64,000 nucleotides of DNA from Fasciolopsis buskii. Taxonomy: Eukaryota; Platyhelminthes; Trematoda; Plagiorchiida; Fasciolidae. Of this stretch, positions 20,091 to 34,700 are shown piece after piece (the stretch's first letter is position 1; every line of letters starts with the position of its first letter). The notes under the pieces were generated by a model that saw nothing but the letters and a program-made list of their open reading frames with translations, did no database searches and was not told where the DNA came from. The stretch is from the NCBI GenBank assembly GCA_008360955.1, contig LUCM01008410.1:1-64000 (forward strand), given 5' to 3'. The translations under genes and the position numbers were made by a program.

Positions 20091-23000
20091 ATCAGTAGAA
20101 AATTAATCTCACACTTTCTATTACTGGAAAATCAATTCGGTTGTCAATTCATTTCCTATGGAAATAGATGGACTACCTTCCCGTGATTGAAATTAACGTA
20201 TAAGTGAAGCGTTAATTCTCGGACCCAATGCATTGAAAAATGAGACCACATGGAGATGTGGAACCATTGACATAATTCAATTAATGTAAAGTTAGAAACT
20301 ACCACCGTTAGTCTGCGAGGTTCATAGGTTAAGTTAGACTTCAAGCCATTTCTAAGTACAAATCCTTCCACGAGGAGGACAGCGCATGGCTGTATCACAT
20401 ACACCCTTAAATCCTGTGGCCTCCAATACGACTGTTCGCTCTTCTTCCAAATATACAAATGAAGGGAGTTAGAAGAACCGGCAATGGATGCTTTCAGTTC
20501 CACGAAACTCCCGAGAGAGGGACCAGCCAGGTAAGAAAGTTAGGCGCAGCCAGTTTTCCAGCAGTGACAGCTTTGGGTCTATGTGTGACATGACAATAAT
20601 ACTCTTGAGGACTCCACATTTATACGGTGGGCCTAGACGGAAGAGTACTAAGCAGATCAAACAGCAGTCCATGTGTTAGAACGAGTTTTGCGATCGCCTA
20701 ACAGGCAGGGCGAGCAAGGGAATGGCGGTCAACAAATAAGGGTGGACACGATTGTATGAATCAGTGGTGCGGTTTGTGTGTGTGCACTGATGGAGCGACT
20801 AACACGATCGACGCGACATGAAAGTTGGAACGGTAGAGCGAAGAGGCCTAACGCAGTGGTTAGCAAGTGAGTATGGCTAAGATCACATGCTCAGGTAATT
20901 TGCTTTCGTGCCATCTATAAACCCAGTGCTTATGAATCAGAATTCCGTGGAGTCTGATTAATCGCTCAGCTAGTGAAACAGCATCAATTTTGCGCATTTG
21001 CTTGCACCCGAAATGTACGTAGACAGAGAAGAGAGGCGACCAACGGGCAACACGAATTCGGTCTGTAATGTTTACGGCAATTGTGTACAGTTATTGAAAA
21101 ATATTAGAATAATTTTATCTGATAATGCGCTTTCAGTAAACGGTGGCGGTATTGCTCTCTCAGTAGGGTTTTGATTCTCTGGTGCTTCTGAGAGACTGAT
21201 TTTTGCGCTATACTTGGCTAGAAGCTTGCGCACGCATTCCAAACCCTCCACCATCAGCTGGGCTATGGTGTGACAAGATGAACCGTGTACTTCGAGTATT
21301 TATCGCAGCGGCATGGATATTTTGTGGAGTGTTGGCTCTCTGACATTACTAACCTCAGGGTACAGGCCTTTCGTAGAAATTCATAAAGAAATTGCTCTCT
21401 GACCTGATTTTTCAGTTTATTTATTACATATTGGAACATGCTGTTCTTACGGAACTCGAGTGTGACGTTGCTATGCCTGGTCAAGCAGAACATATCCTGT
21501 CATTGTATTCAGTTCCGATGAAAGTAAATCTGTTTGATTTGGTAGTCCAGGGATGGCCTCACCATGCACCGCAGTCCGGATTGCGTGAAACAGTGGCCTA
21601 ACGCGGAGCATCACGCCATGTCCTTAGGGTAATGCTTGAGTCAATTGAAGCCATTAAAATTTGACAGCAGATAGTACAAATGTAGCAATTGTCAAAATTA
21701 CACCAGACGATCCCTCAGCCTAACGTACAAACATATCTTCACTCAGTTATTCGTGTCTATCTCTTCCTTATCGCAATTATAATGCTTTTCGTTACAGTTT
21801 CGTAGGTGACATTACTTCACTCAGTATCATCAATGCTAGGTTCATCAGTTTGTGGTATGTTAACAAAACACTGAAATTCCTTTTTGCATAGTTTCTTACT
21901 CACTTCAAGAAGTAGTTATACTTAGATTATCTGCTATTCAATACTGTCAAACCCAACACCTTAGGTGCCTATTTTGAAAACCTCACATTAAAAGTTTATT
22001 CGATAACTATTATTTCGGAGGAATTGACATCGTTACAGCCTCCGTACTTCCTTAGGCCTACTTGAAAACAATGATGCATGAATATTTTCGGTAGTGCAGC
22101 GGAACTTCGTCCAGCTATTGAGCAACTCATTGACCATGCACTTCGTATTCCGCCTACTAGAGAACACGATGTGGTTTAAATGTAAATACAATAGCGTACC
22201 TCGAAATTTTGGACCAATTGGGCCACACCAAACAATAGTACACAATCAGGATTCAACTGAACAACACCAAGGGAGAGGACGCCGCAACGGCTTCGAGACA
22301 AGTCACACTGGGCTTCAACACGTGAATAGATATACCAACCAACGAATCACTCAAAACAGACGGAGAGCAGCCGAACGTCAACAAAGTCTTAAATGGGGAG
22401 TGACAAAACGGCGGCGCAAATGGGTGTCGCAGGAAAAATCGAGCTCTGTCGCGAAGTAATTTAGGATGATCAATGGGCCCAACAATCAGATGGAGTGGCA
22501 GGTGACATATTACAAGTTGACTGGTTAAGGCAAAAGCGAATAACAACACAAAGAAGACAGATGTTCCAGCGAAAATAAATACGCAAAAACGTGCAAACTT
22601 GGTTCAAGTTTGGACAGCTGGGAAGGGGAAGCAGATAACCGAGGGAGCTCGGGCAGATGTCAGGGACAAATGTTCACATGGCCATAGCTGTCAAGACCAG
22701 CGGGTAAATTTGTCCAAACGGTAGTCATGACTGAATCCGAGAATGCACCAAAGACGGTACTAAGAGACTGCAGAATGGAGATGTGAACAAACAAATTGCA
22801 AGTAAGCTCAAAGATTACGAAAAGAACGACAAGCAGCTGGCTCAGGTCATGAAAGTTATCAAATTTAACCAAAGCGAATGAAGCAGGAAGCAAGCACATG
22901 CGCGAGGGAAGTATGATTACTGGGCCGAATTGGAATTTTAGTCAACTTATTCAGGAACTTTATACGGCAAGATTCCAGAAGAACCACCTGTAATTTTGGC

Positions 23001-24570
23001 AGAGTTGCTGAGCACATCGTCCTCTACGGAAACAAAATCTGCACCTCTACTCATATTTGGCAAATCCATGGGAAAGATTTGGCAACACTCATCATTTCTT
23101 TCTGGTGCCACATGGACAGTGAATCACTGCGCGTAACTGGCAATGTTCTACTGCCCGTAGGTGCGGGATCTGTCTAAGCATCCTGCTGTTTCTCTGCAAT
23201 TTTCGTCTGACTTCATAATAAAGACTAACCGCATGGAACCGTCATCCACGGGTCAACTCTCATAGCATCAGAAGAATGATTAACTCACTGAAATATACGA
23301 TCCGTTATTGTTCTTGCGTGGAAGAACGAAATGGTATTTGCCCATAAGAAAAGAGGGCATGAGATAGTAAACACGTTTTTTAAACTAGGAATTGACCAGC
23401 CAGTGTCTGTTCATCAACGCATTTACCGGTCATTTTCACATAGAGTTCAACCACTTGATTAGGAGGCCATTTTTCGTTTTCTGCATCATGGTATTAGAAT
23501 TCCAACTTCAATATGCTTTGTTCATTTAATCCATACTCCAAAATCTCCGATGTTTCTGGGTAGCACTAAGGCTTAGCTGCTTGGTGAGCCAGACATCAAA
23601 ATAAAGTGCTCTTTTGCATGACTACTTTTTAAATGCAAAATACCACGCATTACAATGAACGTATTCAATTACTACCGAAAGAATATAACATTTTCAATTA
23701 AGTCAACTGATCGTCACGTTATCCCGCGTAGTACTTTTAGTTTGTGCACATAACAAAAATTGCCTTGATTTATTGGTAGTTCAATGCATATCTCGTGCCA
23801 GATGACAATTAAGGCATTTCGAGGAAGATGGTATGAAATATTGGCTATATAACATCAGTGACCCAATACTACCACCTACCAACTCCCAGAATTATGCAGT
23901 GGCTAGAGAATGGCCACTGTTCACTGCCAAATTCTACCTGACGTGTGAAAAGTGTTTTTTTCGTGCTTCTAACACTAGTTTAAAGAAATTTGCTTCAAGT
24001 TTCAGTGTGACGAGTTTTCTCTGTTTAGTTGTTTATATTAAACGCTTCTTGCTTATAGCTATGCACATCGTGATTTTGTTCAGTCTAAAACAACGAAACT
24101 GTAGCACACGAATGCAGTAGGTAAGTCCTTGCCATTTGATCACATTAAGTGACCAAGAATTTTTACTGTTGCCATCTCGTTATTTCAGTGACACGAAATA
24201 GATATACCCAATTAAATTAAATCACTGGAACGACCCTGACAACAAGAGTTACCTGGATACAAATTGAAATTTTCCATAATTTCACGTTCTTCAGTTAGTT
24301 ATCACTAATTATTCATACATTTCAAATAATTTGAACTTTTAGCTAACAAAGAATCAACTTCAGCTTGCATTTAAAAACACAACTGTAACTAGAAAATTTG
24401 GTAAAAGTAGTTCTTTGAAGATTTTATTTTACCACACCTTTCCAGCTATCGGGAGATGTTCGTCCTGTGGCGGAATGTCTATGGCCTGCAAAATACAGTA
24501 ATGATTATGAGCTTTTTATTGTTTAATATTGGTGCGCAGTGCACTGTTAAGCATCAACAATACAAAGGAT
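20091..24570. other. No recognisable gene
   Basis: A patch of mixed GC at 20480-20900 and a stop-interrupted frame at about 22400-23030 were examined. Neither gives a recognisable protein. At 20847-20866 the string GGCCTAACGCAGTGGTTAGC looks like a tRNA 5' half (A box), but no B box follows at the right distance. Confidence 0.45.
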
Positions 24571-24683
24571 ATAGACTCGTAATCGTTCGCCTAGGGTTCG
24601 GCTCTCAGTTCTGATGAGATGATCCCTAACAAGGATGAAACAGCTATACAGTGATTCCGCAACGTTTAATGGCAAATCTGCCA
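24571..24683 (+). mobile_element. tRNA-derived SINE with hammerhead relic, copy 3
   Basis: It begins within the tRNA-like part (TAATCGTTCGCCTAGGGTTCGG; B box at about 24595) and is missing about 20 bases between the B box and the ribozyme compared with copies 1 and 2. The ribozyme half reads ATGATCCCTAACAAGGATGAAAC, with CAGCTATA and CAGTGA following. Stem II (ATCC with GGAT) is the best paired of the three copies, but the 5' strand of stem I is lost. The core position aligned to CTGATGA reads GAGATGA. A CTGATGA string at 24611-24617 is present four to five bases too early. The ribozyme should be dead. Confidence 0.68.
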
Positions 24684-25681
24684 GTTACAATTTAGGATAA
24701 ATTATTTCGTGAGACGCTTCTACCTAATAGATTATCTATGTATCATTTATGAATATAGGCTGCAACAAACCATAAGTGAAGAGGTGCTCATCAATGTGGG
24801 ATATCAAATTCATGAAATTCATGCCACGGAGTTCATCAATAGACTATCGTTTTCCATTAAAGGTGATTATTGATGAACGCATAAGCAAAATAAATTAGAG
24901 CAAAAGAGGGAGTTAGTACAGAACACGGTTATGAGTTCGAAAGCACAAGCTATTGTTAAAGGATCGTCAATCGATGAGGAGCTGCATGTTTTCTGTTGGT
25001 GAACCTAACAACATCAATTGGGTTTTGGGCTGTTATATCGCTATGCGCCCAGTCCAGATCACGCCAGTGTATTTGACAATGCACATTTAGCCTCCGCCTA
25101 AAAATGTCATCCGCAAGGCTGCAGCGTTACTCCCACTAGTTAAATAGAACAGAACAAGACATCACAATCGTATTTCATCAGCATGTTCCAGTGGGAGTCA
25201 AGAAACTGTTGTATTTTGTACACCAGACTGTTGTCAATCAAAAATTCATCACTTTCTTGTCATTTTCTTGCCCGTTTGCGCCCTTTTATTCAACAGTACT
25301 GGGTATTATTTTTATTTCTGAATGCAACAATGACTACCAATTTATTGGGGTGGGAACAACCCAACCATCCAGCAGCTTTGTCCATGGATTTTAGTAAATG
25401 ATTCAAGGTCGACATCTAGCATAAGACTTTTTAGTTCAGGACACAAATAAGCATTGAAAAATGCTTGCGATTCCATTTGCAATTCTTTGGGCGTTGTTAG
25501 TTTCAGCTCTGTGATTTTTTTCATAATTTATGAGTAACTTGGGACAATCTGCAATGTCATGACTGAGATAATAAAGAACGGATTAAAAACCTGTACTGAA
25601 AAACGTTACCATGTTTTTGTGCTTCCTTTCCTTGCATTCTTTCTTAGTGTAACAACAGTGCACGTCTTCTTTCAAGAATAG

Positions 25682-25752
25682 TTAGTCGGGCCTGGAAAGA
25701 TTCGAACCCACGATTTCCACGTCTAAATGCCATCGCTTGGTAATGATTACCA
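25682..25752 (-). repeat. tRNA-like relic or SINE head
   Basis: On the minus strand the segment has GGTAATCATTACCAAGCG as a D-arm-like start and GATGGCATTTAGACGTGG as an anticodon-arm-like middle. A perfect B box core, GGGTTCGAATC, lies at plus-strand 25698-25708. The acceptor and T stems do not pair well, so it is not a functional tRNA gene. The layout is that of a tRNA-derived SINE head or a tRNA pseudogene, perhaps from a Leu- or Ser-type tRNA. It differs in sequence from the three hammerhead SINEs. Confidence 0.4.
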
Positions 25753-28700
25753 GGGAAGCGATACCTCTCTCCCAGTCCAATTTAATGTCTTAAAAGCCTC
25801 CTAGTCCATGTTTTAGCAGCAAAATTGTTTTAGCTTATCGAATCTGACGTGCAACTTCCGGAACGTACAAAGATGGCTTGCTTCGTAACTGTTTTTAAGG
25901 TTGACAATAAGCACAAATGCATGACATCAGAATCATCGTTTGTTCGTTTCCTGTCGTGTTTTTTTGGAGTTAAACTTTAAGTATTTCATACTTAAACCAT
26001 TTTCGTCCATATTCTATTTTGCGTAATTCCAAAAGCATATGGGACTCATATACAGAGTGGAATAGAATCGGAAGCAACTGGTTCTGGTCATGGACCTGAA
26101 ATCAGCTAACATTTATCCCAGCTGGCTCTAAAAAAACAAAATTAGTCGGGGGTACAATCCTTTTAAAAGCAAAATCGTATCTTGTTGTATTAGTGCCCGT
26201 TTGGTTATCGTTATTTTCATTGGTTTTTCCGAGATATTTGCAAGATCAGCGATCATAGCTATTAAAGTTGTTGAATTCATGAATGCAAACATCGGTTATA
26301 AAAAGCGCCGCAAAATTTGGAATTTCTAAAGCCAAATGTGCAGCTCAAAACCGAAATCTAACCATGGTGTTGAAAAAATCTCAAACTGGTTCTCATGAAC
26401 TGCCGCCCATTGTCAGTCCTAATAAGCTCACGCCGTTTGTCAAAATTACAGTCATCTGAATCTCGCTGAAAGTTCAAAGCAATATGTTTCGTGGCTCTCA
26501 TTTGTATTTTTTTGGTTTAACTAAAAGGTGCACTGCCTACAAAGCACCAGGTCAATTCTGTTCAGCAGTGGTCCTCTGCTTACTACACTGGAAAGGTCTG
26601 ACCCAAATCAACTCTTTATCAAATCTGTTCATTCCATGTTTAGTAAGATATAAAGCCCTTTTTCATCTTTCAATCTTCAAAAACAAAGAGTACTTCCCAA
26701 GCTTGTTCCCGAATATTTAGTTTATTTTCCCATTCTGATTTCAATAGTTCTCAACAATCTTCATCAATAGAAAAAAAGAGGGTTACAGTCTTAACATCAC
26801 ACTTATAGAATTATCCACGAGTTTGGCTGAAATCAAAAAAATGCATTTTCGTAAATTTTATTGTTATTGGCCGTTATCTGCCCTACATTATCCAATGGTG
26901 TCATACATTTTTCAAGGACCTTCTTGCTGCTTAACCTGTTCCACTTGCAGAACCCACGTTACTCGTTTGTCCACTTAACGGACAACGCTATTCCCTACCC
27001 TAATTTTAAAGTTGACATCCTTATCCAACCTGTAAACGGTGTACCCCTTAGCTTCGTTGGTGAGAGAGGCGAAAAGTTACAAAATAACTTCTACGCTTCT
27101 GCCGTTAATACCTTGTACGTTTCACCCTAGCAAGTATTTATATGTCCATAAGTTCTCTTGATCCTGTTATGCATTTAGTGCGCTTAAGCTTAGAGCTGAG
27201 TCGCAGTCGAAGTAATGGATTTATTGATTGTCTGAACTCTACCTCTTTTGGGATCACAACATTTCAAGCTGGAAGAATGATACCGCACGGCTGTCTTGAC
27301 GATTCCTGTTTTATAGCCTGGTCTTCATATAGTTCAGACGAAAGTTTCCAGCGGAGGATGGTTTAGCCTTGTCTTGAAATTATTCACGGCTCCCGGAGAC
27401 CTTGAAGGATAAACGAACAGTTATTGATGATCCATTTTTTAGCCGTTGCTTGTTTGTGTACGATCGGCAATGATCGTCGGTGGTCAAATGGGTTTGAATC
27501 TTAGGGCTCGCCGGTCACTTTGTTAGTATACGGCGTTCATGGGGTTCGGCTACGCTTCAGCCTTTTACGTCACGGTTGTGTTTCCATTCCCGTGTAATGG
27601 ATCCTAGTCCCAATGGGACATGCGTTTTCCATTACACTGATACGTCAAACACGTAAAATAAATCATTGGAACAGTTCTTCTTTGCTAAGGTACCGATTAG
27701 ATTTAATCGTCTTCAGCTGTTTATTAAAATAAAAGCGGCTAAGCAACAAATTTTGTGCTTACGCACATTACGGTAACGGGGAATGAGCAGATATCATATT
27801 TCCTGATGCTGTTTTACGTTCTTCTACAAGATTCTTGGTGGGTTCTGCCGCAATTTTTGGGCGTTTCGGTAGCCAAGTTTACAATGGCAAACGACGAGCA
27901 CGCGACTGAATTCCGCAAAATTTTCATGCCAGTAAAGATTTACTAGAACGATAGATTAGATTACGAGTTGCAGAATTTCTACGTTTCTGTTCACCTTATA
28001 AGTCGCACAAGTGAAACGTGTTAGTTCAATTTGAACTGAGACAGAAAGTGTTGATCAGTGCAAGCTTTCTCGATAAAACACTTTCCTCAGTGAATGCTTC
28101 CATCAAGCTTATAGAGTTTGTTGTCCATGCTTATCATTTTATGAACGAAATGCGCATGGGTTTGAATACGACGTGGTACCAATAAAATTTCCACTATGAA
28201 CACTTTTAGCTCTGGTAAGATTTCGCCGGCGAGGACCTGAAGACCCAAGACCACGTTTTCATTCAGATCACTAGTGTGACTAACAGTGTTTTGTAGTCTT
28301 TATCTTTGTCTCATTTCTGCTAAGTATTTCATTTGTTGCTGCTATCCTACTTGTTCGCTTTGATGTCTGCTTTCCCATTCGGGTGAAAAGTGACGTTTGG
28401 ATTTCAGTTTTGAGCAAAGAGGGGTTTCGATCTCTTCTGTTAATGACTGAACTCCTTGCTCTTCCAGCTCTCGTACGAGCGTCCTGTGTTCCATCCGTAT
28501 CCCGTGTTTAATAGGAGTTCTGTCCAATGCCGATGACTGTCCCATATCACTTGGCTTGTTTCCTTTTGTCCATTAAAACAAAGTGATATCGATTTCTAGG
28601 TGCTTATAACTGCGTTGTCCCAAAAAGTGAGATGTAATGTTTTGTACTTCGATTGATTTTTAAGAATGTCAAATGCACTTTCGTGTTGAACTCCGTATGC

Positions 28701-31700
28701 CTAGTGCATGAGTAGCTATTTATTCTAGTCACTTCGGTCTCCTCATGCAACTTCAAAACAAATGCGAGAAAGTTATTTCGCGCTGCATTTCTAAATTAGT
28801 TGGTCAAGCTGTGGACAAAGGTTTTTTTTAATACTACCATATTCAATGCGGTTTTTGATGTTTTGGAAAGTTAGAAGTACATTCATATGTTTCGCTCAAA
28901 AAGTCAGCAAAAACCAACCCGGACCAAACCGCTTGTAGAGGGGTCTCGTTTCTGACCATCATTCATAAATTGAACCAATAATCGACTGATAGCTCAGTCG
29001 CATTTCTATTCGCACTTTGAAATTAAACTTGCTTTAGATGCCGAGCCAATATCAAGGCTTGCATCCATACAAGATGAACAATTTGCCCTCACTCCATCTG
29101 CTCAATTAAGTGTTTTGTGCACGCAAAAGAATGGGCATATTCGGCCAGAGTACCCAAAGAAAGCTGCGAAATTAGTATTGTAACAGTGTTGGATAAGTGG
29201 CCAATTAATTTGTACTGCATGACAAAGACGCTAATTTAGCAGTGTCATTCTTGCGGTAAGAGGAAAATAGCAGAATACATTCCGGCCTAATCACTTGGAG
29301 CTGCTGGGTTTCCCATTCTTCATTTGACCTGAATATATGGGCCATTGTTTAGGTATGACATTGTATGAAAATTATTCCGGTGGGATGAGTGCGGAAAATG
29401 CTACAGGTTAAAAAATTTTATACAAGGTTACAATTAGTTAGATTAGCTGAACACTGCAATAGTCTTTAACCCCTGGTTTTATACGAAAACACGTATGAAA
29501 CTTAGTTACTCCTCGTGATTTAGCCGACAAAAACAGCTAACTTCAGATCGATATATAAATATCAAATATAATAAACAGAACAGCATACATTTATTCATGG
29601 CGTTCATCTATTGTTTATTAGTACTCCATTTTTCCACCCAATCATCTACTCGTTCAACCCACGTATGCAACCGCAAAATCTTTCGCATTAACCAGCATGA
29701 CTTATTTGACCTTCAACAAGCTGAAACTAAACATAAGGCTCAAATAATTTTCACGACGCATTTCAGACAACAGGAAGCCCATTCTTGGTGCAAAGACTGC
29801 ACCCCTGTCACTGCCAACCACTCACAAGTTCTCGCTTGTTTTTCTGTCATCGGACAATCGTGAGAAGTGAAAAGTTTGTTCACTGCGAATTTAAAGCATC
29901 TCCTTTGGCCGGTCGTTTGCCAGCCCAAATTCGCTTATTCATTTGTCTGTGCTGGTGTATGTCTGCCTCACATTCACAGCTTCAATACTTCCAAGATTCG
30001 GGTACTGTCGATTTTTCCCCATTCAGTTGTGTAGACGTTTCATCGTGATATGTCAGATAGTCTGGCTATGTAGTAGACAGTATGCCGGGCAAATCTGGTG
30101 TTCCGTACCCCAGTGTAACAGTCGAACCCGGTCGAGAATCAGGCAAAAGATGCAAACAGAGGTGGCAGAAATGACAACTGCCATGTTCTTCCTCATGAAT
30201 ATTTTCTCCAGATTAGAACCAAGATAGCGTTTGCATGTGTGTCCAAATTTACCGTAGCCGCTCCCAGTAAAGTTTGTTTTACTCTGGTTGCAGTAACATT
30301 TCGACCAAGACACAAGCAAATAACTGTCAAGATATATCCCTAATTGTGTCAGATTCTCCGTGGGGCAAAAACAGATATAATGTTTCCCATATGGTCTATT
30401 GGCTCATGTTGCCCCTACTGCGCAGTTAGAAATAAATGCACCTCGGGTTTTCTCCGTTCTGTCTAATTTGTGTTGTTTTCTACCGTGTCTCGTGAAATCT
30501 TGCATAATTTACATCAGAATTTAAGGTGACCGTGTTCCAAATCGGAAACCTCGAATATAGTGAAAGTTTTCAGATTAAAAACGAATTGATGAGGTGGCGA
30601 TTTTAAGATCTCGATGCTGAAGAAATTGCTTATCGATGACAACAACTGAATTCGAAGACATGAGCAACGGGAGGTACAGAAATCACCCAAGTCACGTTGC
30701 TGCCATCGAGCATCGAGCATTATTCTATAAAAATCATCGACTGATCGGTGCAGAACAAATCTGGTCCGGCGTTCCAGAACATCCAAAAAAGGTTTCCACT
30801 GATGCCCGAATCAAGCACAGTGTAATGCATTATTTATTAGAACATACTTTCCGGGTGGTGGTGGCCAAGAGAAAGAAGATGCCATTCTTCCCCAGATGAA
30901 TTTTATTTTATGAAACTCCACTTCAAAATACGACGGGCCATTCTTCAGTTTAAGTGGAACGTGAATGGTTTTTCAGGTAGAATATCAAGAGATTATCTTT
31001 TAGGTGATTTAACATGCGCTGTAAACATTTAGCTCACCATTTGAAAACATGAAAATACTTTAACGCATTGCCCGGACACCAGCTTGCTAGAAATTTGGTT
31101 GGTTGTTCGAATGGACAAACAGTCGAGATACCGTAAGCGCAAATGACACTTTGTCGATGAGCTTATCGTCTGACTTACTAATCAAGTGAACAAAAGACCA
31201 TAAGCCAGTATCAACAAGCATGAGAACTAAAACATCTAAACTCCCGGTACAATTCACCGTTTCTCGAGTTAAGCGAGACATATCAGATAGCAAGTAATTG
31301 ACCTGAGCTTCATGTGTTCTTTAGTTCCAGTCAGTTCATTGTCGTTACACCTGCATGGTGTGCAATGGTGTTTAACCCAGTTCGGATGGACCTATTAGAC
31401 AACGAAATGTTTGTGAAGCATGATGGAATTGCAGCCGTTTCAAGAATGAGACACTAAGGGTCAGCTCCAATTATCCCTCCAAGCCTTTTGTATTTTCTTT
31501 CCGGACGGAAGAACCACAAGTTGCACTGGTTAATTGCAACAGTTTTCTTTGGGTTCCACTTTTCATGAACCCCTGGTTCGGAGGGTTAGTAAGTTCACAT
31601 GCACACGGCATCAACATAGAAATTTCTGCCGGACTTAAGCATACATCTATATTCAGGTATTTCGCAAGTGCGTCATTGTTTAACTGTTCGTCCGTAACGA

Positions 31701-34700
31701 AACTTAATACCATTTGGCCAAACTTAGTTGCAATGCTCAGGATTATTCGTTCAGGTTAGTCAACTGAAATTTGTATATTTATTCGATATAGTACCGAGTC
31801 GATTGACCCGTAACCTAAAATCATCCTTCGAATTTTCTCAGTTCCATAGAAATTGCTGGATGACATTATGGACATGATGGCCTTCCGAAAAGATATTAGA
31901 ACCTCATTGATAAACAGCTACATGTTACAATAAACGGACCTATTTCGTGCAATGCCGTGCTATCTGTGCTTTGAATTGACGGTAAGAGCGAAGAGAAATT
32001 CCAGGCGCAAATCAATAGGCAAGGGAATTAGCTAAAAAGGACAAGGCAAGCTAATGTATGACAACGTTCATTTGACAGGGGCTCTAATTCTAATGCCCCA
32101 AAATTGTTCCCACGTGCCAAATGGAAATCGCCGTCATTCCAATCTGCGCGTATGACAGTGCTGCTTTTCCGGAAAATTATTTTGCTGACAACCTTTAGGT
32201 GTTTTTTCCAATTGTTCCAAACCAAATTTACAATCTAATCAATTAATCGGATTGTTTTCAAGTAGAATGAAGTTCAAGGCTAATATTTGTACTCACGTGT
32301 AGAAGAATAATTCCGGATGAACAAAAATTGAGTTAGCAAATGCTCGGTACCGTGCAGGCAGCAGCAGTCGTTTTATGTCCGGCCATTTGTTCGTCACGGT
32401 TATTTTTCATCCCAAGTCATTTTTGTCACATTTGCTGTCTCGACATCATCCACCACAGCCCGTCCCAGTGTTTGGTGTTGCGATTCCCCTATTGGGGGTT
32501 CATTCAACCATTAATGCAGTAATAAATAAAGGGACCATCGACATTACAGTGATAAATAAACTCGGCAAATAATAAGCAACGGAATAGTGGTGGCACGTCA
32601 AATTCGGGAAGGAACCGCTGGAAAGTGACTAATATTTGCTAAATGATATACACAAATAAACATCTGTTTTTGATGTCTGCGCTTGAATGCGCTTTTTGCA
32701 TCCCCGCAAATGTTTTACCTGCTAACAGTTCATCCCGATTGCCGGAGTGCTTAGATAAATAAACAGTATAACGTGTCTACCCTAAACATGGAAGAAAGAG
32801 ACATAGTCAGAAATGAGCAATTGATAACCAACTATGAATAGGTAATTCGGCAGTGGTTTCGTTTCGTCAGAAACGTAGAAAATAAATGTTATATGATAAA
32901 TATTAAGAACAGGAGATGAAAACATCATTGTCTACTAGTGTATGATTCTTTTGCCAGTTTGATTTGACGATTCATTTTTCACTTGATCCAATACTTTATT
33001 CATATATGCGCACCCTATCCAAGGCACCTTACTTCGTTTTAACCTAAAGATGTTTCCAGAATTTAAAGTCTATTGAGCACAGAGATATATGGCATCATAT
33101 CTGCAAACGTTATGTTGAGAAGACATTGGACGTTTTTAAGGTGAATGAGAAGCAGAACGCTCCGTGTGCATATATATCGCCAAAGTACATTTGTAGTAAC
33201 TGTAATAACTGTAATTCCTTTGTAAGCTTCAGATGCATGTATATGTCAAATGAAAATCTAGAATCTTACTTATTCTGTTTTTGCTTACATTATCGTAATG
33301 CTGGAATGGAAAAAAATGAAGTAGCTTTTCAGATTTGATTGTTTATTTGATATCTAGAATTGAAACTTATAACAATGCAGTCTACTTTAAAACGAATAGT
33401 TTCCATGTTATTTCTAACGATATTTTTGTAGATGAACAATATAGGCGACATTGCAAAATAATAAATCTGAAGCGAAATCAGTTTATTACAGATCTTCATC
33501 GTGAATTATAGAACGAAGACCGTTTTTTTGCCCAAAACGGTCAGTTCGTTTTTATAACGATTTAAAATCTATTGTTCCTCCCAGTCATAACACTAAAAAT
33601 ACTTCAGCACAGAATTTCATGTGATTTTTAAACGCATTTCAGTGAAATAACATTCTTGAATCTGTAGTTTTCCAAGTTTCCCACCTCACGCGATCATTGT
33701 TATTCTAACATCCTTTTGGAATAGATCACAATCATCTCAAAACAACGTCTGATTGCATGTGGCTACTTCCGTGCCTTATTTGTTTGGTTTGATCCGTTTA
33801 GTGTTCGGCCCACTGTCGATTTCCGGTCTCAGCGATCAGTTTCATGTCCTACTAGGTTCGGTTAACTGTGGTTTGAGACGCTAGTTAGATGGTGCTAACA
33901 AAATGATTTGTTTTACCAATTCATCAAGTTAGCCTTCGGAACACTTATCTAATTCGTTCCTTCTTCCCGCTATTTTTCGCTTAGCACACAACACTGTTAT
34001 TGCAACACTTAGATATTATCCCAACTGGGAAAAAGGTGTCATTGTCCTAAAGGATGAAGTAATATCGTTTGGCTTTGACCTGAAAGTTTGCCAAATTTCA
34101 GCTTGGATCATACTTTCCGAGCCATCAGAGCATTCGGTTATGAAACTGTTAACCTAATAAAAATTGCACCGGTGTATGGGTGATACCTGTGGATTGTTGA
34201 TTTCTGTTTTGCCCATTGCTAAATGAGGCTGCTAAACCTGGCAAACTGTTCTTTAGTTCAAAACGCAAGATCCGTTTGGATGTGAATACAGTTTTTAACT
34301 GTGCAGGAAAGAGTGTTCTACCGAATTAACTCGACAGTCTATACAAAAGCAATGGGGAACGGAAACAAGCGAATAAGAACCTAATATGCTTAGTTGATGG
34401 AGCAAAAATAATATGCACGGATGACATAATTGAAAAGGAACTTAAGTTTCTGCGGAGCGTGTTCGTACAAAATGGATTGCCCGAAAGGATAAGGAAAAAC
34501 ACCAAGTAAAACGAAAAGAAATAAAACCAGCAAAAAACCCGTATGCGTTCGTTTGCCTCTCAAATTTGACACTGAAGCGAAAATTACCCAGCTGAGACTG
34601 TCCAGTTCCACCGGTAGAACATTATTTGTTGCACAGTTAAAAACTATTCACATCCAAACCGATCATGTGCTTCCAACCAAAGGATAGATTACCAGATTCT

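Noticed and set aside
20847..20880. tRNA-like A box GGCCTAACGCAGTGGTTAGC
   Set aside because: No B box or T arm follows at the correct distance and no clover-leaf can be drawn.
22400..23030. A plus-strand frame with protein-like strings (KLKDYEKNDKQLAQVMK) suggesting an old gag or host pseudogene
   Set aside because: It contains about seven stops in 210 codons, only moderately fewer than expected by chance, and no family is recognisable.
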